24,964 nucleotides of DNA, from contig CAYPHJ010000068.1 in NCBI GenBank assembly GCA_964410485.1, forward strand, positions 1-24,964, given 5' to 3'. Of this stretch, positions 14,986 to 22,779 are shown one piece after another. A program made the position numbers and the translations under genes. Position 1 is the stretch's first letter. Each line of letters starts with the position of its first letter. This DNA is from CAYPHJ01 sp964410485 (GTDB taxonomy: Bacteria; Desulfobacterota; Binatia; UBA9968). The notes under the pieces were generated by a model. That model saw only the letters and a list, made by a program, of their open reading frames with translations. It ran no database searches and was not told where the DNA came from.

Positions 14986-15945
14986 ATGCAGACGGCGGAA
15001 GAGAAGCAACTCCAGTGGACGCGATTTTCGGCGCGCGTGCGACAGCTGTTGCGACGCGGACCCAAGTCGCTGCGGAGCTTGAGCGCAGCGGAACTGACCG
15101 CGCTAATTGACGACTATCAGGCGCTGACGGCCGATCTTGCGCGCGCGCGTTCGCTCGGAGCTTCGACTGCAACGATCGATTGGCTCAATCGCACGGCCGT
15201 GGCCGGGCACAACCTTCTCTATGGCCGGATGCAGCGATCCCTGGATGGCGGATGGGCCGACTGGTTCGGGAGCTTCCCCCGGAGTCTTCGCCAACATCTC
15301 TGGGCTGTGGCTCTCGCAACCGCGATGTTCTTCGGACCAGCCCTCATTAGCTATGTTGCAGTCCAGCTCTATCCTACCCTCGGCTATGACCTGGTGTCCG
15401 AGGCGTTCCTCGACTTTACCCCGTCACACAAAGAAAACCTTCACAGTATCCCAAGCGTGGTGCGCCCTATTATTTCGTCAGCCATCATCACGAACAACGT
15501 TCAGGTGACGCTCCTGGCGTTTGGCTTCGGCCTCACCGCCGGGATCGGAACCACCCTGCTTCTCATCTTCAACGGGATTCACCTGGGATCTGTGGCAGGC
15601 TGGATGGCGCTGCAAGGTAACGAAAAAGCTTTGTGGGGCTGGATCATGCCTCATGGAGGCACAGAGCTCATAGCGATCTGTCTGGCCGGGGCCGCCGGTT
15701 ACTTACTGGCCGGGGCGATCCTGGTGCCCGGCCAGCTTCGTCGCAGCACGGCGCTCAAACAAGTCGGCACAGACGCTTTGATCATCGAGATCGGCTGTAT
15801 GGTCATGCTGGTTTTTGCCGGGCTTATCGAAGGATTTGTATCGCCCAGCAGCATAGGTTACGGCGCGCGCGTTGCGGTTTTCGGCGGCACTGTTTCCATG
15901 TGGGTGATTTATTTCGTCGTGGCGGGTCGTTCGACGGAGACCTGA
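14986..15945 (+). CDS. SpoIIM-family (stage II sporulation protein M-like) membrane protein
   Basis: A 319-residue membrane protein. After a soluble N-terminal 100 residues there are about five to six helices. HKENLHSIPSVVRPIISSAI followed by ITNNVQVTLLAFGFGLTAGIGTTLLLIFNGI is the typical core of the SpoIIM (DUF95) family, and the histidine and glutamate in WIMPHGGTELIAI are conserved. In endospore formers SpoIIM works with SpoIID and SpoIIP in engulfment. Here the family member sits in a MoxR cluster, as in many non-sporulating bacteria, and nothing else in the window suggests sporulation. The ATG at 14986 was chosen; a TTG at 14974 overlapping the RDD stop is possible. It is the last gene of the operon. 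Confidence 0.9.
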   Translation: MQTAEEKQLQWTRFSARVRQLLRRGPKSLRSLSAAELTALIDDYQALTADLARARSLGASTATIDWLNRTAVAGHNLLYGRMQRSLDGGWADWFGSFPRSLRQHLWAVALATAMFFGPALISYVAVQLYPTLGYDLVSEAFLDFTPSHKENLHSIPSVVRPIISSAIITNNVQVTLLAFGFGLTAGIGTTLLLIFNGIHLGSVAGWMALQGNEKALWGWIMPHGGTELIAICLAGAAGYLLAGAILVPGQLRRSTALKQVGTDALIIEIGCMVMLVFAGLIEGFVSPSSIGYGARVAVFGGTVSMWVIYFVVAGRSTET

Positions 15946-15961
15946 ACCATTGACCTGTTGA

Positions 15962-16309
15962 TTAAGTGCTGAAGTCGGGACGCCCGTGAGGCTTGATCTT
16001 TGAATTGTAGTAGTCCACCAGGGCGCGGAAGTTCGGAAACTCCGGTTGCAGGACAGGGAGCATCAGCGTCCAGAGAAGAAATCCGTGGGCGCCCATAGCA
16101 TAGAGTTTCTCGAAGTCCTTTTCGGCCAATGCCCTTCTTTCCTCCTCGGTGAATTTGTGGCCACTGGTGCGCTCGCACTCGTTGAGCTTGTTGGCTTCTA
16201 CCTTTTCCCATCTGGCGACGAACCCTTTGGAATCGGCCATATAGTCTTTGAGCATCTTTTCGTCGCGATCTACCCGGTAGATGAATTTGTCAACCAGATA
16301 CAGGCTCAT
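15962..16309 (-). CDS. LigA-like small subunit of an extradiol dioxygenase
   Basis: A 115-residue all-helical protein resembling the alpha subunit (LigA) of protocatechuate 4,5-dioxygenase and related class III extradiol dioxygenases. LigA caps the active site of the catalytic LigB subunit. The diagnostic part is FEKLYAMGAHGFLLWTLMLPVL (around 65-87), matching the LigA 'ly.lGahpfLl' helix. LigA-type subunits are about this size. The ATG at 16309 lies two bases after the LigB stop, with GGAGGAGG just before it, so the pair is co-transcribed and probably co-translated. Its stop is 16 bases from the convergent SpoIIM stop. Confidence 0.8.
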   Translation of the reverse strand: MSLYLVDKFIYRVDRDEKMLKDYMADSKGFVARWEKVEANKLNECERTSGHKFTEEERRALAEKDFEKLYAMGAHGFLLWTLMLPVLQPEFPNFRALVDYYNSKIKPHGRPDFST

Positions 16310-16311
16310 CT

Positions 16312-17172
16312 TCAAGCCTCCTCCAATCCAGGTTCCCAGGCAAAGAACGGTTGCGTCGATCCCTTGCGCTTTAGCCCTTCGCCATACGTGCAGCGCATAT
16401 CCTTCGCCAATGCCATCGCAAGCAGGAAGTTCACGAGGGCGTGAGTGACGTTTCCCGCGCCTGTCATCCGATCAAACGTGCACACACGCAGGGCCGTTTC
16501 GACATCGCCTTCTGAGATCCACTTCACGGCCTGGTCATCAAACTCTTCGTCCATCGGCTTGGGGTCGAACTGCAGGGGACCTCCGACCTCCAGGGAAAGA
16601 TTGCCACTGACAACGACTCCAATCCGTTTGTTGTCAGGGATTTCGTCGATCACTTCGCGCAGGATTTTTCCTACCTCGTAGAAACGCTCCGCCGGCGGGA
16701 GTGGCGGAGCGACGCAGTTTGTCATAATCGGCACGATTGGCAGGTCCATTTCGGGCCTGACCAGCAGCATCGGCACAACCACGGAGTGATCAACTTTGAG
16801 CTCGTTGGAAAACGCGAAATCAACCCCGCGCTTGAGCGAACCTTCGAGAAGCTGGCGAGCCAATTCCATATCTCCCGGGATCGTACAGCGGGGAAGGTTG
16901 AACTCGCGCGTTTCGTTGTAATAGACGCCGTCGAAAAGCTCCATCTTGCCAATAATGAACGCCGGCATGTTATCCATAAAGAACTGGTGGAAATGATCGT
17001 TCCCCACCATGATGAGCGACTGTGGGTTGGAGTTGCGCAGCTTTTCGCGCATGAGATTGCTGCGCTCGACCATCCTCTTGGTATCTTCGTTCCATTGGGA
17101 AGCTGGCTGGCTGGTGAGCCGGTGATGAAAAGGATTATGTGTGATACCGATTATGCACACGATCCTTGCCAT
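16312..17172 (-). CDS. LigB-like class III extradiol dioxygenase subunit with altered active site
   Basis: A 286-residue protein of the LigB family, enzymes that open catechol-type rings with non-haem Fe(II). ITHNPF holds His12, the position of a LigB iron ligand. GNDHFHQFF holds His60 and His62 near the second ligand (LigB His61). Asp-His at 128-129 is also conserved-looking. Where LigB has its catalytic base His195, this protein reads SGNLSLEVGG with Leu194. The region of the Glu242 ligand reads GAGNVTHAL with no Glu. The fold seems complete, so it may be a divergent enzyme with a different reaction, or inactive. The start at the ATG at 17172 has GGGAGGG upstream. It precedes the LigA-like gene. 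Confidence 0.82.
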   Translation of the reverse strand: MARIVCIIGITHNPFHHRLTSQPASQWNEDTKRMVERSNLMREKLRNSNPQSLIMVGNDHFHQFFMDNMPAFIIGKMELFDGVYYNETREFNLPRCTIPGDMELARQLLEGSLKRGVDFAFSNELKVDHSVVVPMLLVRPEMDLPIVPIMTNCVAPPLPPAERFYEVGKILREVIDEIPDNKRIGVVVSGNLSLEVGGPLQFDPKPMDEEFDDQAVKWISEGDVETALRVCTFDRMTGAGNVTHALVNFLLAMALAKDMRCTYGEGLKRKGSTQPFFAWEPGLEEA

Positions 17173-17335
17173 CGTTGTTCCCTCCCCGGATCTGGATTGC
17201 CTGCCGTGCTGCGTACCGGCCGGCCTTGCGATCACGCGCGTTCGCGTGGAAAGACGTTATCACACCAAGGCCACCGACTGTCAACTCCGCGTTCGTAAAG
17301 AGGCACGAACTTCCCCGGTGTCCGCTTTCATCTTT

Positions 17336-17440
17336 CATAATTGATCCTTCCCCACACGCTCACGATTTACGATCACGATATTTGTCCCGTCACGATCACG
17401 AGCACGATCGATCCCGGTCCCCGGTCGTCGGTCATCCGCC
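17336..17440. repeat. CACGAW hexamer repeat array, copy D
   Basis: Here the family appears in the opposite orientation. CTCACGATTTACGATCACGA and CACGATCACGAGCACGATCG words are followed by ATCCCGGTCC, CGGTCGTCGGTCATC. The stretch beginning with 'catctttcataattgatcc' and ending with GGTCATC is co-linear with copy E at 21685-21785, so the two share one ancestor. Confidence 0.75.
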
Positions 17441-17443
17441 CGT

Positions 17444-17472
17444 TTGACACTCCGTCTTACAGCGTGATAGAG
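17444..17472 (+). promoter_or_regulatory. Candidate promoter of the ABC importer operon
   Basis: TTGACA (17444-17449) is followed after 16 bases by GATAGA (17466-17471), a fair -10. A start near 17479 would give a leader of about 30 bases containing the AAGGAGGG site of the binding-protein gene. The -10 is weak, so the call is tentative. Confidence 0.4.
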
Positions 17473-17507
17473 GCCGCATTAAGGGCTCGAAAAAGGAGGG
17501 ATCCTCC

Positions 17508-18626
17508 ATGCAATCGGCTCGCTTCTTTTGTATTTTAAAGCGATTTCTGATGGTGCTTGGCGTTGCGGTCCTTCTCACCTGCCCAGACAAGCTGGACGCG
17601 CGGTCGCCAGCCCTGGAGAAGGTGATCCAAGCCGCAAACCAGGAGGGAAACCTGGTCATCGAGTGGCTTGGAGGTCGCATTGGCGATCATCCAGGTGTGA
17701 CCGCGATGGTTGCCGCTATCAATAAACGATATGGCACCAACATCCGCGTAAGCTTCACTCCGGGCCCAAACTTTCCGCAAATGCTACACAAGGTGACCCA
17801 GGAATGGCGGGCTGGGCAGCCGTCGAGCAGCGACATTTACCTTGGCACGTCGAACCATATCTCGGCCGGCCTCCAGAGTGGCATGCTGAGAAAGATCGAC
17901 TGGCGAGCCATTGTCGAGCGTCCGGCTCCCAAGGGCGCGGATTTTGATCGAGTTGCCCCTGAAGGGGTGGGCATTGCGATGGCATCACGGGTGGTGGGCA
18001 TCAGTTACAACACGCGTTTGGTAAAAGGCGATGATGTTCCCAGGAGCATGGAGGACGTCTTCAAGCCCAAGTGGAAGGGCAGAATCGCCTCCACTCCGTT
18101 TGCGACCGGGCTCTATCAGTTCGCCGCACGGGACATCAAGGGCTACGAGTATATGAAAGACTACACAGTCCGCCTGGCTAAACACATCGGCGGTCTTCTC
18201 ACCTGTGCCGATGTTGATCGGATTGCCAGCGGCGAGTTTGCCATGATGGTATTCGATTGCGGCCACGACGACGTCCTGCGATTCCAGCGCCGAGGCGCAC
18301 CGGTGGGACACGCAGTCATTCAGGAGGTCGCCCGAGTCAACATTATCTACTTTGGTATTCCGCAGCATGCCCGCCATCCCAACGCGGGCATACTGTTTAC
18401 GAATTTCCTCCACACCGAGGAAGGGCAAAGGCTTCAGTGGGAGCACGCGGGACACGATCTCCACATCTACCCTGAATCAAACACGGCAAAGATGCTGAGG
18501 AGTCTTCGAGAGAAGCACGGCAAGCTATACTTGGATACCGTGCAGCGAGAGCTCGAGGCCGGGCATGAAGAAGTAAGCCGTGTCAGGGACGAATTCGTAA
18601 AGATCCTTCAGGCCGGCGGCCGATAA
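17508..18626 (+). CDS. ABC importer periplasmic binding protein (SBP_bac_6/Fe3+-type family)
   Basis: A 372-residue secreted solute-binding protein. A long signal peptide (FFCILKRFLMVLGVAVLLTC, cleavage probably near residue 31) precedes EKVIQAANQEGNLVIEWLGG, the usual start of the iron(III)/thiamine/phosphonate binding-protein class. ISYNTRLVKGDDVPRSMEDVFKPKWKGRIAST and the late HPNAGILFTNFLHTEEGQ segments are typical. The adjacent Tyr-Tyr pair that binds iron in FbpA-type proteins is not seen, so an organic anion is as likely as iron. It is the first gene of a three-gene importer, with AAGGAGGG about 8 bases before the ATG. The permease gene follows after 62 bases. Confidence 0.88.
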   Translation: MQSARFFCILKRFLMVLGVAVLLTCPDKLDARSPALEKVIQAANQEGNLVIEWLGGRIGDHPGVTAMVAAINKRYGTNIRVSFTPGPNFPQMLHKVTQEWRAGQPSSSDIYLGTSNHISAGLQSGMLRKIDWRAIVERPAPKGADFDRVAPEGVGIAMASRVVGISYNTRLVKGDDVPRSMEDVFKPKWKGRIASTPFATGLYQFAARDIKGYEYMKDYTVRLAKHIGGLLTCADVDRIASGEFAMMVFDCGHDDVLRFQRRGAPVGHAVIQEVARVNIIYFGIPQHARHPNAGILFTNFLHTEEGQRLQWEHAGHDLHIYPESNTAKMLRSLREKHGKLYLDTVQRELEAGHEEVSRVRDEFVKILQAGGR

Positions 18627-18688
18627 CACCACTGACGCGGGGCGCCGACCCCAACGTAACGCCCGTCGCGCAATGGAGGCTGTCATAC

Positions 18689-20443
18689 ATGGGCTCAGCA
18701 GCAGCAGCCGCCAAGACGTTAACGTTCCATTTCATGCCGCATTGGCGAACCTTCCGCCTGGCGCCATTGATACCGCTGGCAATCGCGCCGATGTTTGTGC
18801 TCGCGGCCTTTGTCGTGGTGGTCTTCTGGATTAGTTTCCAGACGGGCGTGGTGGGCGCCCCGGAAGCGGGCTATGGCCTAGAGAACTACCGAGCACTTTT
18901 TGCCGATCCGGTTGTGTACAGCGCACTTCGTAACACGTTTGTGTTCGCGGTTGCCACTACCTTCGTCGCGATGATCATCGGACTCCCCATCGCATGGTTC
19001 ACTGAGCGAACAACTATCAAGAGAAAAACCCTCATTTACGTGGTTATGACTGTGGGGCTTCTTGTGCCAGGCATTTTTGTGGCAATGGGATGGACGTTTA
19101 TCGCTCACCCCAGGATTGGCTTGGTGAATTATTGGGTAATGGAATGGTTAGGCTTCGAACGCCCTCTTGTAAACATTGGGACGCCTCTTGGGATGGCATT
19201 TGTTCAGGGCATGAGCCTTGCCCCGCTGGCGTTTATCCTTACGGTTCAAATGTTGCGCTCCATGAATCCTGCGCTCGAAGAATCGGCGCGTACCGCCGGC
19301 TTGAGCTTTTCGCGGACACTTCTACGTGTCACGTTGCCACTCGCGTTGCCGGGAATCCTGGCGGCGGCCATTTTCGTCTTCATCATCGGCGTCGCTACGT
19401 TCGATATCCCAGCCGTGCTCGGCCTGGCAAACAGAGTATACATGCTGAGCACCTACATATATGTGATGGCGTTTCCGGTGGACATGGTGCCCAGATACGG
19501 CATCATGGCCGCCCTGGGGACAGCGATGATGGTGGTCGCATTGGCACTGACCTTTCTTTACGCTCGAGTGCTGCGCCGTGGCGAGCGTTACCAGGTCATC
19601 ACAGGCAAGGGCTATCGCCCGAAAGCCGTCGATCTCGGCAGATGGGCAATCGCGGCCTGGGCCTTTATCGCCGTCTACGCTGTCCTATCGAAGTTGTTGC
19701 CGATCGCGCTGGTCGTTTTTATGGCCTTCATGCCGTACGTAACGGCTCCTTCGCTCGAGATGCTCAGCCAGGCGACTCTGGCCAACTTTGGGCGTGTAAA
19801 TTGGGATCTTGTGCTGCGCGGGCTGCAGAACACGGTGACTTTGATGATCGTGGTTCCATTGGTAGTGGTGGTGATTTCATTCTGCATTTCCTGGGTCGTT
19901 ATCCGCTCCCGCAGCCGCGCCAGATACGCGCTGGAGTTCGGCGCGTTTCTTCCCCACACGCTTCCGGACGTCCTTTTTGCTCTGGGAGCGCTGATGCTAG
20001 CGCTATTTGTCCTCAGGGACTGGATTCCAATCTACGGGACCGTATGGCTCATCGCGTTGGTTTACATCATCGTGCGTCTCGCCTTTGCGACCCGCGCGAT
20101 GAACGGCTCGGTGCTCCAGATCCACAAGGAGCTTGAGGAAGCGGCGTATGTTTCGGGGCTCGGAGCTCTAAGGACGGCGCGGCGCGTTCTGCTGCCGTTA
20201 TTACGGCCAACGGTGCTGGCTGTCTGGTTATGGACTACACTGCTCGTTTATCGTGAGGTCACGGTCGCGGTTTTTCTCTCCGGACGAGATAGCATCACAT
20301 TACCTGCAATTGTCTGGGGCTACTGGAGACACGCGGGATTGACCGAAGCTTCGGTCATCACATTACTGATGCTGCTACTTTTCTTCCCTCTGCTTCTGTT
20401 GTTCTGGCGTTTTGCGCGGCGGAGCGCCTTGACTGAACAGTGA
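18689..20443 (+). CDS. ABC importer permease, fused two-domain type
   Basis: A 584-residue permease carrying two BPD_transp_1 domains in one chain, about 12 membrane helices in all, as in FbpB/ThiP-type importers. Each half shows its EAA loop, which contacts the ATPase: EESARTAGLSFSRTLLRVTLPLALPG near residue 196 and EEAAYVSGLGALRTARRVLLPLLRP near residue 482. The ATG at 18689 has GGAGG about 10 bases upstream. It lies 62 bases after the binding-protein gene and 34 bases before the ATPase gene in the same direction. Being a fused dimer, it needs no second permease gene. Confidence 0.94.
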   Translation: MGSAAAAAKTLTFHFMPHWRTFRLAPLIPLAIAPMFVLAAFVVVVFWISFQTGVVGAPEAGYGLENYRALFADPVVYSALRNTFVFAVATTFVAMIIGLPIAWFTERTTIKRKTLIYVVMTVGLLVPGIFVAMGWTFIAHPRIGLVNYWVMEWLGFERPLVNIGTPLGMAFVQGMSLAPLAFILTVQMLRSMNPALEESARTAGLSFSRTLLRVTLPLALPGILAAAIFVFIIGVATFDIPAVLGLANRVYMLSTYIYVMAFPVDMVPRYGIMAALGTAMMVVALALTFLYARVLRRGERYQVITGKGYRPKAVDLGRWAIAAWAFIAVYAVLSKLLPIALVVFMAFMPYVTAPSLEMLSQATLANFGRVNWDLVLRGLQNTVTLMIVVPLVVVVISFCISWVVIRSRSRARYALEFGAFLPHTLPDVLFALGALMLALFVLRDWIPIYGTVWLIALVYIIVRLAFATRAMNGSVLQIHKELEEAAYVSGLGALRTARRVLLPLLRPTVLAVWLWTTLLVYREVTVAVFLSGRDSITLPAIVWGYWRHAGLTEASVITLLMLLLFFPLLLLFWRFARRSALTEQ

Positions 20444-20477
20444 GTCACAACACCAGAACGGGAAACGGACAGCAAGA

Positions 20478-21569
20478 GTGTCCGGCGACAACTTCATGAT
20501 TCAGATTCGCCAGCTTGAAAAGGTGTACAACTCGGAGCGCGGTCCCGTGCGAGCTTTGCGAGGCATTGAACTCAGTGTGGCTGAAGGAGAGTTTCTCGTT
20601 CTGCTGGGACCAAGTGGCTGCGGCAAGACAACGACGCTTCGCTGTGTCGCCGGCCTGGAGACACCCGATGCAGGGCAAATTGCGATTGCGGGTAAGACCG
20701 TGGATTCAGTTATCGACAAAATCTACGTTACTCCGGAGCGGCGCAACATAGGCATGGTCTTCCAGAGCTATGCGGTCTGGCCCCATCTGACAGTGTTCGA
20801 CAATGTCGCGCTGCCACTAACTGACGGCCGCTACCGCATTCCGAGAAGCGAAGTCAAGGCGCGTGTTCGGGAGTCTCTCCGATTGGTGCGGCTCGAAGAG
20901 TTGGAAGAGCGGCCGGCGACCGATCTGAGCGGCGGGCAGCAGCAACGGGTCGCGCTGGCGCGCGCTATCGTCACACATCCGAAGGTGCTGCTAATGGATG
21001 AACCCTTGAGTAATCTCGACGCGCGGCTTCGGGATCAAATGCGATTCGAGCTCAAGAAGATCACGCGCTCTGTTGGAGTCACAACCCTCTATGTGACTCA
21101 TGATCAGGCAGAGGCACTCAGCCTGGGTGACCGGGTGTGCGTCATGTACGAGGGGAGCATCAATCAAATTGGGCCGCCTCAGGACGTTTATGCTCGCCCC
21201 TCTGATCGCTTTGTCGCCGAATTTGTGGGGGAGATGAACTTCATCTACGGGAAAATCATCACTCCGCAGGAGGCGGACTCGCCCATTGGCAGGCTGCGCT
21301 GCATGATACCAGAAGGCTTGCCGGTAGGCAGCCGGGTTACTTTGGCCATCCGTCCGGAGCACTTAAGGCTTTCGCGCACCGCCCCTGACGGCCAGCAAGC
21401 CGTCAGGGGAACTATCATCAACATTAACTACATAGGGGACGCGACACTGTTCGAGGTTGAGACCAGTGGGGTTGGGCTGCGAGTCAGACAACCGGGCGCG
21501 CCTAGTTTCACAGTCGGCGAGCCGGTTGCCATTCTTTTGCCGCAGGACTCCTGGCATTTATACCCGTAG
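20478..21569 (+). CDS. ABC importer ATPase
   Basis: A 363-residue ATPase with a complete nucleotide-binding domain and a C-terminal TOBE-like regulatory domain. Numbered from the GTG start, Walker A is GPSGCGKT (44-51), the Q-loop MVFQSYAVWPH (93-103), the signature LSGGQQQR (150-157), Walker B VLLMDEP (170-176) and the switch His is His208. The extension from about 240 (FVGEMNFIYGKI..., LAIRPEHLRLS) matches the TOBE_2 type of FbpC/PotA/UgpC-like ATPases. The GTG at 20478 and the ATG at 20496 are both possible starts and neither has a strong ribosome site. It closes the importer operon. The substrate is not predictable from this subunit. Confidence 0.94.
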   Translation: MSGDNFMIQIRQLEKVYNSERGPVRALRGIELSVAEGEFLVLLGPSGCGKTTTLRCVAGLETPDAGQIAIAGKTVDSVIDKIYVTPERRNIGMVFQSYAVWPHLTVFDNVALPLTDGRYRIPRSEVKARVRESLRLVRLEELEERPATDLSGGQQQRVALARAIVTHPKVLLMDEPLSNLDARLRDQMRFELKKITRSVGVTTLYVTHDQAEALSLGDRVCVMYEGSINQIGPPQDVYARPSDRFVAEFVGEMNFIYGKIITPQEADSPIGRLRCMIPEGLPVGSRVTLAIRPEHLRLSRTAPDGQQAVRGTIININYIGDATLFEVETSGVGLRVRQPGAPSFTVGEPVAILLPQDSWHLYP

Positions 21570-21599
21570 CGAGCTTCCGTATTAGCTGTGCTGAACCGT

Positions 21600-21790
21600 G
21601 GGCCTGGGTCGTGTTCCTGGCTCGTGATCGGGGATATGGGGGAAAGACGACCGCGGTCCGGTCCCCCCCATTTCCGCTCTCATCGTTCATAGTTCATCCT
21701 TCCCAACCCCCACACGCTCACGATCCACGATCACGAACACGATCGATCCCGGTCGTCGGTCGTCCGTCCTCGGTCGTTGGTCATCTCGAC
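21600..21790. repeat. CACGAW hexamer repeat array, copy E
   Basis: The array fills the 226-base convergent gap between the ATPase and the antiporter. It opens with GTCGTGTTCCTGGCTCGTGATCGG, continues through ACGCTCACGATCCACGATCA and CGAACACGATCGATCCCGG, then runs into CGGTCGTCGGTCGTCCGTCC and GGTCATC. From about 21685 it is co-linear with copy D. No intrinsic terminator was seen for either flanking gene. Confidence 0.75.
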
Positions 21791-21795
21791 TGGTA

Positions 21796-22779
21796 TCACC
21801 TGGGCCACAAATGTGCGAGGTAGATTCCGTACAATCCAAGTAAAACCGCTCCTTCCCAGCGGGTCAACACGAGCCCGGTGCGCATGAACGGGAGCACGAT
21901 CAGCGACATTATAATCATCATTCCCACATCGATCGAACTGATTCCCGGGGCTTCGAGCGGGACGATGAACGCGCTGAGGCCGACAATGGCAAGGATGTTA
22001 TACACGCAGGACCCAATGCTATTGCCGAAGACCAGATCGGGTTCGTTTTTGTAGGCAGCGACAACCGCCGTGGTCAGCTCTGCCGAAGTCGTTCCCAACG
22101 AGACAATGGTGAGGGCAATGATGGCCTCGCTGATCCCAAGGCTGGTCGCCAACGCGACCGCGTTTTGCACCAGAAGGTTAGAGCCCAACGCCAACAGGAC
22201 AAACCCGAACAGAATGAGAAAAACTGCTTTGAGTGCATTGCCTTTGGCCGTCGGAATTCCTTCCTGAAATTCTTTGTCGATCTCGCGGCTGGTTTCTTTC
22301 CGTGCCTGGACTATGTTGAAAAGGGTGTAGGCAATAAACGCGCTGAACAGGACCGCCCCTTCCACGCGGGATACCCCTCCATCCCAAATAAAAACAATAA
22401 AGAGCAAATAAACTAACGTCATCAGGGGCAAATCCACCCTGACGAGATTGAGTTTGACCTCTTGCGGGCGGATCAACGCCGCGACCCCCAACATGAGCGC
22501 GATGTTCAGGATGTTGGCGCCCACCACATTGCCAATGATGATGTCGCCCTTGCGCTCCAGAGCCGATTGGATACCGACAAACAACTCAGGCGTGCTGGTA
22601 CCATAGGCGACGATTGTCAGACCCACCACAAGCGGCGTGAGTCCCAAACGCAGAGCAATGGCTGCGCCGCCACGAATAAGCCCTTCGGCGCCGAGATAAA
22701 GGACTCCAAGCGAGATCAAAAGAAACAGCAACTGAAAAGCGACAGTTTCACCCGTCATCACAGAAGATGCACCTATCAT
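21796..22779 (-). CDS. Na+/Ca2+ antiporter family protein (CaCA superfamily, YrbG-like)
   Basis: A 327-residue integral membrane protein of about ten helices with the two inverted alpha-repeats of the CaCA superfamily, which exchange calcium for sodium or protons. Repeat 1 reads LTIVAYGTSTPELFVGI with Glu65, then GNVVGANILNI. Repeat 2 reads LTIVSLGTTSAELTTAVVAA, then GNSIGSCVYNI. The second repeat has Ala where the family's GTS.PE motif has Pro, but keeps the Glu. A charged cytoplasmic loop (ARKETSREIDKEF) separates the halves. The ATG at 22779 was used; a second ATG at 22758 also fits and neither has a strong site. The gene is monocistronic. Confidence 0.92.
   Translation of the reverse strand: MIGASSVMTGETVAFQLLFLLISLGVLYLGAEGLIRGGAAIALRLGLTPLVVGLTIVAYGTSTPELFVGIQSALERKGDIIIGNVVGANILNIALMLGVAALIRPQEVKLNLVRVDLPLMTLVYLLFIVFIWDGGVSRVEGAVLFSAFIAYTLFNIVQARKETSREIDKEFQEGIPTAKGNALKAVFLILFGFVLLALGSNLLVQNAVALATSLGISEAIIALTIVSLGTTSAELTTAVVAAYKNEPDLVFGNSIGSCVYNILAIVGLSAFIVPLEAPGISSIDVGMMIIMSLIVLPFMRTGLVLTRWEGAVLLGLYGIYLAHLWPR

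Larger units (their letters stand above)
17173..17507. other. Divergent gap between LigB-like gene and ABC importer
   Basis: These 335 bases contain repeat array D (about 17336-17440) and a candidate promoter for the importer (17444-17472). The LigB-side half (17173-17335) shows nothing recognisable, though the promoter of the LigBA pair must be there. Confidence 0.55.

Noticed and set aside
14986..15945. Evidence of endospore formation
   Set aside because: SpoIIM-family proteins are widespread in non-sporulating bacteria with MoxR clusters, and no other sporulation gene is present.
19090..20136. 348-codon plus-strand frame
   Set aside because: Shadow of the permease gene; hydrophobic helices and EAA motifs are found only in the 18689 frame.
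17508..21569. Assignment as a ferric iron (FbpABC) importer
   Set aside because: Architecture fits, but the Tyr-Tyr iron-binding pair is not seen in the binding protein, so the substrate was left open and no fbp symbols were used.
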